Shown: piece after piece, positions 20,448 to 31,407 of the stretch
How the letters are laid out: each line of letters starts with the position of its first letter
Position numbering within the stretch: the first letter of the stretch is position 1
NCBI GenBank assembly: GCA_037178855.1
Contig: JASJZC010000006.1
Location: forward strand, 8,226,501 to 8,290,500
Direction of reading: 5' to 3'
Origin: Oscheius sp. JU75
Taxonomy: Eukaryota > Nematoda > Chromadorea > Rhabditida > Rhabditidae
Length of the DNA: 64,000 bases
The notes under the pieces: generated by a model
What the model saw: only the letters and a program-made list of their open reading frames with translations
What the model was told of the DNA's origin: nothing
Databases searched by the model: none
Position numbers and translations under genes: made by a program

Positions 20448-23243
20448 TTAATCATTCAGAGCAGGGCATTCCATCTGATCGCGGTCCTTCTTGTAGGGAC
20501 CGCTGATGGCGCGAGGCTGAGGAATGGTCGACCAGTCCATGCCGGGGAAGAGACTGCCATCGGACTGGAGACAGGCAATGTTCAGAGGGGATGTAGAGTA
20601 CAACTCGTGCAAATTATCAGCCTCCTCCTGGTTCCACTTGATCGACTCGTACTTTTTCGAGATGAGCATCTTTTCAGGAAGACCGTAGCTGAAAACGGAT
20701 CTCTGTATCTCTCTATCTCTATCTCTTTGTCTCTATGTCTCTATGCCTCTCTGTCTCTCTACCTCCTTGTCTCTCCCGACCACCCACCGATCAGAAAAGT
20801 AACTATGAAGTGTCGAATTCGAGATGGCTGACTTGCAGACTTCGATGGCAGAGGCAGGGAAGTAGTAGATGTAGTTGACACACATCTCATTCACAATCTC
20901 GTAGCCTCCCTACAAACAAATTAGGGCGATATTCTAACCTAAACCTACAAAAGTCATTCCGGACCTCTTGGTCGTGTCATAGACACAAGTCGTAGAGAGG
21001 ACATCTCCCTTCTGGACATTCACGTAGGGTCTCACTTGAACAATGTGCTGCCAGTGGGGCGAATAGTGATGGTCCCTGTTGACTTCCTGTATCTTGACAC
21101 CCTTTCTGTAGAGCGAGGTGTGGAGCTTTTTCCCGGTGAGATGAGCATGGAGCTGACTGGCAAAAATGTGGATTCCACCTTCGGGGAGATGTTTCGTGCA
21201 GTCCGCCACACAGTAAGCAGTCAGGGGGAAGGCCTTCTGCCCTGGAGGAATCGAGTTGGCATCGGAGTATATGTGACCAAGTTCCATGATTGCGGCATCG
21301 TAGCGTCTGAAAACAGGTTCTCCGAACGTTGTACTGCGCACCAACTCATAACCTTCGATACGCAGCTCGTTTCAGAACCCGCTGCTTATCGACATCCGCG
21401 CCAATGAGTTGGAGCGCTAGAATATCAAAATTTTCCGGAATCTGTCACTGTCTGGCACCAACTCTCACATCAGCTCTACATAGAATCTCGCTGCGTATAC
21501 TTAAATAAGAGTTGGCGCCCTGCTTTCAGATTACGGTATACGCCATTCGAAAATACCTGAGACTCGGTGTCACAAGGAACTGGAACCCGGAATTGTCCAC
21601 AATGCCGCTCTTCTGCATCTCGTTATTGTAGTGAATCTCCACTTTGATGAATTTCCGGCCCTGGGGACCACCCAGAGGGAAACCAGCCTCCTGTGGGTAG
21701 AAGACCGGTCCGGCTCCCATTGCCCAAGCGGCGATCACGTGAGAGCACTTTCCAGCCGACTTCGGAGCCGAGTTGCAGTTGCCGCTGTACTCGAGTTGGT
21801 CGTCCGAGAGACAGAGGAAGATCTCCATGTGGTGCACGAGGTGCTCGTTTCCGGGCTGCACGATTGCTTGCATCTAAAATGAACGGTGCGCCCAGGATCT
21901 ATAGGAGCTTATCTATTTTAAAATGCCCAAAAGTTTATGTGTGTGTGTCTGTCTGAAGCCCTAATTGCCACAGATATTTTGTGACAGCGATTACGCTTAC
22001 AAGTCAAGCCACATCGAGTAAGTTTGGGAGGTGCGTCTCTGGGAGAACGTTGCTCCGGTAGCTTGACTCCAACATCATCTACCTGTCAACTTTCAGAATA
22101 TTAAAAGTACAAAAAATATCAGAAAAAACACTTCTAACCATTGAGGGCTTGTTGCTTTTCTCGGAGAGGAGAGCTTTTCAAAATTTGATCAACCTCTGCT
22201 TAAGCAGGGTCGGATCTCATTGATACCTCAAAAACTTGGGACCTAATTTAGGGAGCGGGACAGTGATATTGAAAAGGCCTCATCCACGAAGCCTGTCGAG
22301 TAGAAATGGGTGAGACACGGCTGGCGCTTCGCATTTTGGTCTAATGGCTAAAGCGACAGTCTTGCGTACAAACGATACGGGTTCGATCCCTGACTAGTAA
22401 AAGTACTTTTACGTATTTAAATTTTTTTTTTCTAAAGCTACTGGCCTTGACAACATGATGCTTCTTCCGATGTAGATCCCTCGGCATTTCCTTGACTACA
22501 CACCAGTACGTGTTGGTATCGCTGGGAATTTTGGCAGCATCGGCCAGAATGGTCATCTCCTTGGCATCGGCTTCAAGTTCGGGACTATTGACTGGGGTAT
22601 CGACTACCATTCCGAAGCGCTGTCGCTGAATCAACTCATGTTGCACAGATAGGCAGAGAGACAAAGAGACAGAGAGACAAGGAGACTGAACCATGTGTAA
22701 AAGGGTTACTTACCTTCTCGACCCTGTCACTGTTCCAGTTATGAGTGAACTCGTAGCCGCCAAAAATATCGAAGATGACAGTTCCGGGCTGAATCTGATG
22801 GTTGTGATTAATCAGTACACCCACTTCAATGGCGTAATCTTTCGGATCACAGGTGAGGAACTTTCTTCTCAGAGAGAATGAGCGCCTGGAGGAGTGTAGG
22901 AGCTCGCAATCCTGACTGCGATCCATCTGGAGGTAGTGGTCCTTGTCCACGTAGTAGTCCTGAAAGCTGCTTTAGTATATGCCAGAAAAGGAGCCACCCT
23001 GAGTTTTCCCTGCTTGAAGACACAGACATCCGAGTTGTTGAACTCTCCATGGTCCGAGAATCCAATTCCGATCCAGTCCAGCTCAGTATTGGACATGTTG
23101 ACATGGATAGTAACTGCCTGTCTCTTATAGTCTGCCTTCCATCGGATTTCCACATCTGTCTTTCCCAGTGTCGTGCTTCTTTCTCCCGACTCGGCCAGCA
23201 CATAAACGACCACAACAGCGCCGAGCAGCCAAAGAAGCCGCAT
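20448..23243 (-). CDS. tbh-1: tyramine beta-hydroxylase (DBH/TBH family copper monooxygenase)
   Basis: Seven minus-strand exons (23243-22998, 22959-22714, 22625-22446, 21873-21557, 21306-20949, 20909-20788, 20688-20448) join in frame to 569 residues. A signal peptide/anchor (MRLLWLLGAVVVVYVLA) is followed by a DOMON domain (DWIGIGFSDHGEF) and the diagnostic LTCDPKDYAIE. The two copper domains carry CuA ligands in LVHHMEIF and CSHVIAAWAMG, and CuB ligands in LHAHLTGKK plus the Met of NEMCVNY. DBH-type proteins hydroxylate the beta-carbon; in nematodes the family member makes octopamine from tyramine in synaptic vesicles. Intron 3 has a GC donor (AAG|GCCAGT), supported by frame and by the homology junction HHVVK/MQAIVQPG. 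The ATG directly follows TTTCCAG, a likely spliced-leader acceptor. An AATAAA lies just past the stop. Tail-to-tail with the PAN gene (97 nt). Confidence 0.95.
21334..21420. mobile_element. short foldback element (CCAACTC family), tbh-1 intron 4
   Basis: The left end TGCGCACCAACTCAT and right end ATGAGTTGGAGCGCTA are inverted. The interior has the family pattern GATACGCAG ... CTGCTTATCGA. It sits about 28 nt upstream of the tbh-1 exon 5 acceptor. Confidence 0.6.
21452..21522. mobile_element. short foldback element (CCAACTC family), second copy in tbh-1 intron 4
   Basis: The left end CTGGCACCAACTCTCAC and right end AAGAGTTGGCGCCCTG are inverted, with an internal CTGCGTATAC. Adjacent to the 21,334 copy. 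Confidence 0.55.
21919..22088 (+). repeat. ~170-bp dispersed repeat, copy 2 (tbh-1 intron 3)
   Basis: Matches 8957-9127 in the same plus-strand orientation, from AAAATGCCCAAAAGT to ACATCATCTACCTGTCA. It contains a short TG run in place of the AT-rich stretch of copy 1. Confidence 0.6.
22320..22395 (+). repeat. tRNA-like SINE in tbh-1 intron 3
   Basis: A-box TGGTCTAATGGCTAAAGCG and B-box GGTTCGATCCC at tRNA spacing, without a closing acceptor stem. This is the source copy of the element at 8640-8708. Confidence 0.6.
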
Positions 23244-23331
23244 CTGGAAATGACATCTCTCGAAATTAGTGATTCTGCTCTTTGGGAGAACGCGTAACCA
23301 GGGAGAGAGAGGCAGACGCCCGCACTCAAAA

Positions 23332-25621
23332 ATGGCGTACGCTGAACGGAGCCCTAATTACGACATTGCGACGCTGCCATTCTACGATGAGACTTTGGAC
23401 TACGACGACGCCTATGAGGTTCCGAGGACGGTTTATTCGGACGAGAGACAGGGTGAGTACTTTAAGATCAGTATAAGAAAGATTTCAGCTGACTGGAGAC
23501 TGGTCGAAGAGAGGTGGGACCATTGGGGGAGGGATGTGCTGTCAGTCACAGTCTTGGTGTAATATGCAAGGGCTAATTTAGATTGAACTCTGTCCCGGGA
23601 ATCATTGGGGGAGAGACAGAGACAGAGATAGAGAGACAGGTTTCAGGCCGTATACTACCTACGGAAGAGAGACTCCTTTTTACGGACAGACAACTCATCG
23701 ATCAGAGTTTGTTCCAAAGACTGCCTTCCGAGAAAGAACTCCGTATCCATTCTCCTCATTCCAAGTTTCAAAAACAGCTTCAGAGACTATGAAGTCTACG
23801 AACTGCCCAACAACCAAGAAGAGGTTCCATTTTACTCGGAGACTACCAACCGGGCTCACTACGTACCAAAGGAGCCAACTCCTCAGATCAGGGCCTCCTC
23901 GCCGTGAGTCCTTTCCCTTTTTTAAAACGGAGAGTCATCTTAGAGAGGTGGAAAGGTCAAAAGTTCCCTTCTTTTCCGAGACGACCAATCGAGAAACCTA
24001 CACACGGAAGGAGATGATAGACCGAGAACCGCAGATGAGGACACCGGAACCCAGACCCAAGATTCCTTTTGATGCCACCACTACTTACAAGGTTCGTGAC
24101 TTGTCTGCCTGCCGGAAAGCGCCGGTTGCGTTCGTGGTATTACAATGAAGATTAGGATGTCCATGCCCCGATTGAGATCAGGAAACCACCGCCGAGACCA
24201 CAGACCGAGCGACTCCAACTTCCTCCGCTGGACAGTGAGACGACGATGAGGGTAAGCTAATCAACTTCGAAAAGAAACTCTGTAGTCCGTCTACACTCCC
24301 AAAAAAGCTGAGCGTCAAACCATCAGCAAGTCTACCTCTGAACCACGACTGAAAGTGGCCATGGAGACAGAAACAACTTCGAGAGTGAGACTTTTTTTTC
24401 AAAAGAATCTAAGCACGAGATAGGCGGTCTATACACCAAAGAAAGCCGAGAGAATCCGGGTGAGACGAAGTCGGTCACCTAGAGGAGATCTTCCACCGTT
24501 GGATGGAATGACTACTACGCAGGTAGGCCTCCAGCAAAGGGTTGTTTGCAAAAAATGTTTGCTTGTTGAGATTCTCGTGGCCCCAAAGGACCAAGTATCC
24601 TGTGGAAGGGTGAAAAAGATTGTACTAGAGTCCTGTGACTGTTTGCCCGGAATCAAAAGTGGCAAGAGACCAATGACAGTTTAGCTATCTGAGCTCAAGA
24701 CATTACGAAAGAGTTGGTTATTTTGGCCGGAACATTTTGATTAACAGAAATATATATTAACAATTACATGGGATTGACTGACAAGATACGTTGAACTTGG
24801 CATAAGTGAGAGTGGCATTAGAGGGCGAAAAATTGCCAAAATAGTGCAAGAGTAGCATTGATGGTATATAATTGGTAGTTTTGCAGAGACAGGTTCACAG
24901 AATTAGGACAAGAGATAAATTGATAAAACGAGCTACCAGAGACAGGTTGAGGAAGAGGCAAGTTTTGATAGAAAACCGGTAAAGAGGTTCCACGTGACTG
25001 GGACAATTTGACAGAGTACAACGGAGAACAACTGAAAATGACAGACTGCCAGTGACTGTAAGGTAGCATAATTTTTTCTGCAGACGTTTGGATCTTACAG
25101 AAAGACTGAGAGAGTGGAATGTAGACAAATACAAATTGAAAAGTTCCAGCAACAAGCGCTTCCGTAGACAGTATGCGGAGGCTGAGGGAGAGAAAATGGC
25201 AGACGCGTGTGAAAAGTGTTTGTATGAGAAAAAGCAATGAAAATAATGATCCTTATTGAACGACCTCCTTGCTTATCCTTTCTCAAAATTTAGGCCGAGT
25301 ACACTCCCAAGAAGGCCGACCGAGTGATAGTCAGAAGAGCTCGTCCTAACCGACTCGATTTACCGCCTCTGGAAGGCGTCTCAACCACCAAGGTACCACA
25401 TTTCGTGCAGTGTTAACCCTTGTACAGTCCGACTTCACACCGAAAGATGGCCGGCGAGAGAGGCCAAGACGAACCCGAGATCACGATCTCTTTCCTGGGA
25501 GACTGGACATGGAGAGGCGGCTCCTTGAAAGGCAGAAAGTACATTACTGTCCGGCTGAGCATCTTCATAACTACAAGAGCACGTAAAGCTGGACGAATTT
25601 GTAAACTTTCAGATTGTTTAG
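23332..25621 (+). CDS. novel modular protein with one ~33-residue repeat per exon
   Basis: Eleven exons (23332-23452, 23489-23513, 23647-23742, 23784-23903, 23944-24091, 24156-24251, 24286-24384, 24424-24522, 25294-25392, 25428-25538, 25613-25621) join in frame to 340 residues. The N-terminal half repeats a PFYxETTxRxxxVPK motif three times (TPFYGQTTHRSEFVPK, VPFYSETTNRAHYVPK, VPFFSETTNRETY). The C-terminal half repeats a module in phase-0 exons of 96-99 nt: SVYTPKKAER, AVYTPKKAERIRVRR, AEYTPKKADRVIVRR, each ending near PPLxGxTT. Basic and proline-rich, with no signal peptide or membrane helix. I recognise no family; it could be a cytoskeletal or microtubule-associated low-complexity protein, but that is a guess. 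Exon 2 is only 25 nt and intron 3 only 41 nt; both are needed to keep the repeat frame. The final two-codon exon is the least certain part. Confidence 0.7.
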
Positions 25622-25915
25622 AAGAGCCAGACTCGTCGATGGGCACTGGTGGTTCAGGAATGGTCGACGAGCCCGGTCAGCTCCGAATAGTTCTGCTCAA
25701 AAAGAGGAGAGGAGGGTCAGGTCGATCGAGAAATGAATCGATTTTACTTGTGTCTATAGTTTCTTGAGTATAAGTTTGTGCTTTTGGCGAGCACGAACTT
25801 CTTCCGCATGGCGCAGTCAATTAACTATGGATCCAAACAAGTCAAGTTCGAGTCCCGCGGACGACAGAACATTTTCTTTGTTAACTTTTTGAGCGCAGCA
25901 GGGTTCTCAGCTGAT
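25622..25915. other. intergenic tail-to-tail spacer with tRNA-like fragment
   Basis: A tRNA-like segment (about 25,805-25,868, plus) has a B-box-like AAGTTCGAGTCCC. Nothing else is seen. Confidence 0.4.
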
Positions 25916-27923
25916 TTATTGCCTCGAAAACAGAATTTCTTTGACAGAACCTAGGTCAGAATGATTTCTAATGGTGTCAATGCTTATGTCAGCTGTCCGC
26001 GCCACAATTTCCGGGATCTGATCAAAACTGTTGACAATGGTGAAGGAGATGGTCTCATACAGATCTGACGTGAAGGTGAACTTCTTCCCTAGTTTGGAGA
26101 CTACGAACAGGTACGAGCTTATCTGTTGAATCGGGAAGAAAATCAGGGTCTGGGTGGCTTGACTCATTCGGATTTCGAAGGATATGTGTTGGAGATCGCC
26201 GACCAGATTGACCAGTTTGAAGAGCCGATTGTACTGGAGGTTGTACTCGATTAAAAGGCAGTTCAGAGCTAGACTTTTGTTCTGGACGTTCTGAACAAGG
26301 CTCTATTATCGGTCTATTGTCTAAATACACACCTCAATCATTTTCCTGATGACATCTTGACAGTCGGCCACATTGTTCACAAAGACTTTGACCTGTCTGC
26401 AGTGTGGAAGAATCTTCTGGACCATCTCCTCAAACTCCTCACTGTTCCGGCAGTCAAACCTGGAAGACTAAATGAATTTCTAGTAATTGCAATCATGTAC
26501 GCGATCTAATTTTCTGCAAAGCTGTAGATAAGAAAAAAGGCTACAGCTTTGCGGTACATCAAAACGCTTCAGAGTGAGTCCTTGGGTCTAATTCGGGGTG
26601 CCACCGAGGTGCAATTTGGATTGCCCAGTTTCAAATCCAATATAACATTTTCGACCTTTTCTAAATTTTACAAAGTTGAGGCTCTTGATCAGAACTACAA
26701 TTTTGCAGAGCATCAGAAAGCTAAAAAAAATGAGTTCTTGGGTCTCATTCGGTGCTCGCCGCAATGAAAACAACGCGGCATGCGCGTGGCGCGACTTGGA
26801 TTGCGCAGTTATGGGTGCAAGACAGCTTCTTTGAGCTTTCGATTATTCTAAAAAGTTGTAGCCCTTGATCCGCTCCACATTTCTGCAGAACATCAAAAAA
26901 GCTGAAAGTACCATCTTGACTCCAAAAACATCGCACATGCAATTGAGTAACTTGATCTTCTAATAGAGCACTGACTGAATGGATTCGAGGAATTCAAGAC
27001 TCTTCTGCGAGTAATTGTCCGGATTGAAGTCTTCTCCCACAATGCACAGCTCTTTCGGCCTGAGAATCTCGACTGCCAGATCGATGTGATCGTTGTCCGG
27101 CACGGACAGAGTCGAGCAGTTCAGGCTGGTTCTTTGAAGATGCATCATTATCAGATAGAAGAATCCGTCATCCTCAAATCGTATTTGTTTGCTTTGAATG
27201 TGACTGATGCCGCCGCACCCGAAACGAAAGATTAACTCACAAAGTTCAAGGCCGGAAACCAGATACTTTTCAAATGGAAATAGCTACATCTGGCCAGAGA
27301 ATCCAGGACTTCGTCAAAGTCATAGATACGCTTGAATATCTTCTTGTTCGACTGGAACTTGATCAGCATTTTCTGAAAATTGCAAGGAATATTTTTCGGA
27401 ATCAAGAGAACATCTTTAAATTTTTCTTTATGTTTGCAAAATTATAGATTCGTTCAAGGGCTACAACTTTGTAGAACATTGAAAAGCCAAAAATGACTTT
27501 TTAGGGTCGTAGCTTGCCGCTCGAGCTGGATTGCCTGGTTTCGGGATCAAGGAAAGCAACTTTGAACTTTACAATGCTCTGTGAAGTTGTAGCCCTTGAT
27601 CCGTTCTACAATTATGCAGAACATCAAAAATCTCGTCTTGACTACGGAAATAGTGTTTACAGTTTCAACTAACCGCTTCAAGCTCCTCGAACTGGAGAAC
27701 CAGTTGGCCTCTCAAATGAATCTTCGGCCCTTTCTTGTAATGTTCAACAGTCGAAGAGATCCTTTTGCATGTCCGATAACTCCGAGCAAATGCTATGGGA
27801 TTCATCTATAGCTCTCGTTAGAAAAAACAAAATGACGCAAACCTTTCGAAGAATGCTGACCCAAATATGTTGAGACAGAGCACCGATGTTTAGACTCTTC
27901 CCAGCAGAACCGAAGATGACCAT
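25916..27923 (-). CDS. F-box protein with FTH/DUF38-like C-terminus
   Basis: Six minus-strand exons (27923-27843, 27805-27674, 27372-27241, 27172-26972, 26467-26333, 26290-25916) join in frame to 351 residues. The N-terminus (LSQHIWVSILRK, then MNPIAFARSYRTCKRISSTV) has the F-box pattern: Leu-Ser start, Ile/Leu-Arg-Lys-hydrophobic core, Cys-Lys-Arg near the end. The rest has alternating short hydrophobic strands (LCIVGEDF, VKVFVNNVADC) as in nematode FTH domains. Such proteins are usually SCF ubiquitin-ligase substrate receptors and are greatly expanded in some nematodes. Exon 4 uses a weak acceptor (TTTGAG). Introns 2 and 4 carry the GCAGAACATC repeat. A TAA stop overlaps an AATAAA signal. 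Confidence 0.65.
26545..26935. repeat. tandem copies of the GCAGAACATC-core repeat
   Basis: Two related units lie in F-box gene intron 4. Each has TTGGATTGC(C/G)CAGTT, then about 90-100 nt later AGTTG(T)AGcCCTTGATC and TTGCAGAgCATCA. Further copies of the core lie near 27,450-27,630, 28,741-28,800, 39,165-39,240 and 58,330-58,400. Confidence 0.55.
27430..27640. repeat. GCAGAACATC-core repeat, inverted pair in F-box gene intron 2
   Basis: AAGGGCTACAACTTTGTAGA at about 27,460 is the inverse of the core at about 27,583-27,610 (GTTGTAGCCCTTGATC). The pair can fold back on itself. Confidence 0.5.
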
Positions 27924-28337
27924 CGTCGTGTCCTTTTCCACATTTTTTGGGAAAACGCAACAGAGAAAATTGAACATGAGGATGCAGAGAAAAGTAGGGC
28001 AGTAAAATGTTCGGGGAGTCGCTATCGCGGCCAGAGGCGTGGTCAGCTGACTATCCAATGTCACCGTTTTTGTTGCTGCAACTTGTTGGCAGACAGGCAC
28101 TGCCCTGCTGTCTGTATGAGTCCGGTCTAGGCGGCTTATCAGCTCGCTCGGCCAACAGCAGTTCTCTGTCTCTCTGCTTTGCTGTCTTTCTGTCTCTCAG
28201 TCTCTCTCACTCTCTGTCTACCTGTCTGTCTCGCTGTCGCTCTGTATTTCTGTCTACCAGTGCCAACTGTTTCTCTGTCTCTTTATTTCCCAGTCTCTCT
28301 GTTTGTCTTCGTGGGAATGGAGCATGAGACCATTTAT

Positions 28338-31300
28338 TTAGCGTATTGTAAAATAGCTTTTGCTAAGTTTTCCGCATCATTTTGGTCGAAGTTTTGAGAG
28401 ATGGCCACTGTTTGCGTGGAAACGAGAGTCACACCGGATGTGCCTAAGCATATTATAGATAAAAGAACTTAAAAAAAACATTACCATCCAATTTACCGCC
28501 AATGACAACATCGAATTTGTTCCTGTTCAAGCTGCTACACATTTCAAACTGCAAATATTGCCTAAGCTTTGGTATTATCTTTGAAAATCAAATAGGCTAC
28601 TCGGCTGAGAAGAATACGAGACAGGGATTGAGAGTTCCGTTGGGAATTGTGTAGGTGTTTACCAGGTCAATCATACTGGAAAATATCAAATAGTGCTAGC
28701 AAAAATATGCAATCTCAAGATCAACACGGCAATTTTAGGCTAGTTTTGCAAAGCTATAGCCCTTGTTCTGTTATACAACTTTTCATCAAAAAATTTAAAA
28801 ATGCCATCGTTACCCTGAAAATTGATTATCCTGAGAAGGGCGCGAGATTCTGAGATTTAAAAGAACTCACTGACACAGTGTTGTAGGACTTCCATCCACG
28901 GGATAAAAGTCCGAAACTTCGTTCAAAAAGTCAGTATCAGTAGTTAGGTAAGAGTCAGGAAACCCCTGTGGACCCTCCTGATCCACGAATCCGAAACCGG
29001 CAAAATTGGCGGCAAATGAGAGGTTCGGATTGGTGAAAAGCTGCTGGGCCGTACTAAACATTAGAGTTCTTTGCTGAAAGAGGAAAGATTGGCTGTTTTG
29101 CAGTGTTCCTACCGCCAAATAAGCCTGATGACTACTGTAATAGAGCGGAGATTGCATGTAGCTCCAATCCAGAACAAACGAGCAACTGATAGATGGAGTT
29201 GGGGGTAGTGTTGTGGTTGGACGGCTTGTGGACGTCGTCGAATACACTTAAAATTGTCTGTAAAGCGAATTCCTAGAAGTCATTTGAAAACTTCGCCGCG
29301 GGACCCATTGCCTCTAATTTCGTGTACTAACATTGAATACTCAGTCAAGGAAGGCGCGCATTCAGCAGGCGGTAGGAGTAGTTGACTGCGTGTTCAATGC
29401 TCCCACGTTATGTCAATGGGTCCGGTAACGAAGAATTTGGTTCCAGGGATTCACTTTTACCAAACTACCTCCATATTCTGCTCTCCACGAGCTCAGACCC
29501 CCAGAACTAGCCTGATAGACCATTTTGAGAATGTTCGTCGGGGAAATGAAGGTATTGCCCATCTTACTGTCATCAGGTAGACTGAAAAAGTCGGTTATCT
29601 TCTTCATAACTTACGTAGCAAAGGGCTGAGCTTCGAAGAAGGTACTATAGAGGAAGACTTTTGAGGCATTCAGGGCCATATCGGTGAAGGTTAAAGAGAC
29701 GGTCGTGTTCTCGTCTTCAGTGATCACATATTCACAGTTGGTATCAGTGCTTCCGAGAGGGTAGCCAGGAGAGTAGAGCTGACAGATACAGTCTATCGAC
29801 GTCTCTCTGTCTCTCCGCCTCTCTATGTCTCTGTCTCTCTGTCTCTTCGTACCTCTGTGTCTTTCTTTCTTTCTACAAACCTGTCCTGATCCAGAGTAGA
29901 ATGTAGCCCCAGTACACGTCAATGGAGAGTAGGTGGTCACGGGAGGATTGTCACAAGGATTTGTCAAATCTGTCTGCCACTTGTTTTGGGTGGCACCATC
30001 AACTCACCTTTCTCACAGACAACAACCAAGCTATTCCCAGAACATGGACTGGTTGTCCATTTCCCGACTGGAACTTCTTCTGTCCTCAAGGCCAACGAAA
30101 CACACTCTCCTATGTTCCGGTTCTCGTATCCTAATCCTGTTTTTAAGCAGGAGACTATCTTACCAAAATTACTGTAGTTGTAATAGGTCCAGTCCAGCCA
30201 AACATAGGAAATGGAGGTCTTCTTGAGTCCTAGAAGAGAGTACGAGTCGGACTGAAAACTTCCAATCTCCGTGACGAATTGGTTTTCCTGAACTGGGAAT
30301 TTCCTTAGGAGCAATAGTCTCTCACCCCTAGAGAGTGTATGGACGCTGGTTCTCCACATCTTTGAGCACAAATGTCTTGAATAGATGAAAAACTTTCGAT
30401 TGGGAAAGAGAAGTAGCATCTTCCGCGGAAATAGTAGTCTTGGGACGTGCACGCCTTGGCTAAGAGCCAATACCGATTGACAAAGGCGGAGTACCTGTCT
30501 TCTCCTGGGACCACTGACAACCATAGGCAGCCGTTGTGTTTGTACAAGAAGAGGACATCCAGTTCCCTGTAGGTATGTCCATTACCACACAGGCTCCTTT
30601 AGTTACACTGGGTTGTCCTGGAAAACTGTCTCTCAGTCTCTCTGTTTCTCTGTCTACTTGTCTATTTGTCTATATGTCATTCTGTCGCCTTATTTCTGTG
30701 TATCTGTCTTTCTGTTCTAGTAAGAAAAGCAGACCAGTCTGGAAGCGATGATAACCAAGAACCGTCCCATCATCCCAGAGACAGCTACTCGGTTCCTGGT
30801 CACTGGAACAGGTCAGACCGAGCCAGAATCTCTGCGAGGAGCTAGCTTCCTGTTGTGTCTTCGTGTTTTGCTAGAAACGATAGAAGAAAGTTGGTCTGGA
30901 CTAACATAAGCGTTGGTGACTGTAAACAAGTAGGCTCCTTCTGTCGCACAGTCATTGAAGGCCTCAGTCCGGCTTTTGGGAGTTACGATCAGAAAAAATT
31001 TATTTTTAACGAATCTTCGAAGAATAACAGTACTTTAGCGGACAGTCCTTTAAAAAGTTTCGTTGTGAGACCCATCGACTTCAGAAGTGAATTGTTTGAG
31101 GCTGACTACAGCCGCTTCGGTCAAACTTCTGCCTTTGCGCCAATTTGAGTTTTGCATTTCAGGGTAGAGTATTCAATGCAGACACGATATGTCTGGAACA
31201 GCGGGTCCCGCAACAAGGACTTACAAACGAAGATTTCTATGGCTGACAGATTATATAATGCTCACAAATTTCACGCAGCCACTTCCATTATCCTCGTAGT

Positions 31301-31407
31301 CGTTTGGGCAGGCGAGTACACCTAATAAGGAATGGTTTTTTTTAACAATACGCAGCGTAATTACAACAAATAAGGCAGGAGAAGGGAAGAAAAAGGCGGG
31401 GAAGCAT
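28338..31407 (-). CDS. secreted C-type lectin: CTLD-CTLD-CUB-VWA-like
   Basis: Multi-exon minus-strand gene. Exons 31407-31365 and 31321-31266 give a signal peptide and CTLD start (MLPRLFLPFSCLICCVLA, then CPNDYEDNGSGCVKF). CTLD1 continues with AFNDCATEGAYLFTVTNAYV, FWLGLTCSSD and GNWMSSSCTNTTAAYGCQW. CTLD2: ACTSQDYYFRGRCYF, SYVWLDWTYYNYSNFG, GKWTTSPCSGNSLVVVCEK. CUB: NPCDNPPVTTYSPLTCTG, LYSPGYPLGSTDTNCEYVI, SWRAEY. The last part (SCSFVLDWSYMQSPLYYS, TTLCHMIDLVNTYTIPNG, FDVVIGGKLDGTSGVTLVS) resembles the VWA-like region of nematode clec proteins. Likely a secreted immune or surface lectin. The exon between VKF and the AFNDC segment is not resolved. A 39-nt, in-frame, GT...AG segment near 29,100 may be an intron or coding. 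No clear Ca-binding EPN/QPD motif is seen, so sugar binding is doubtful. Confidence 0.8.

Noticed and set aside
21036-21407. 123-codon plus-strand frame inside tbh-1
   Set aside because: Antisense shadow of tbh-1 exon 5, which carries the CuB ligands and is unambiguous.
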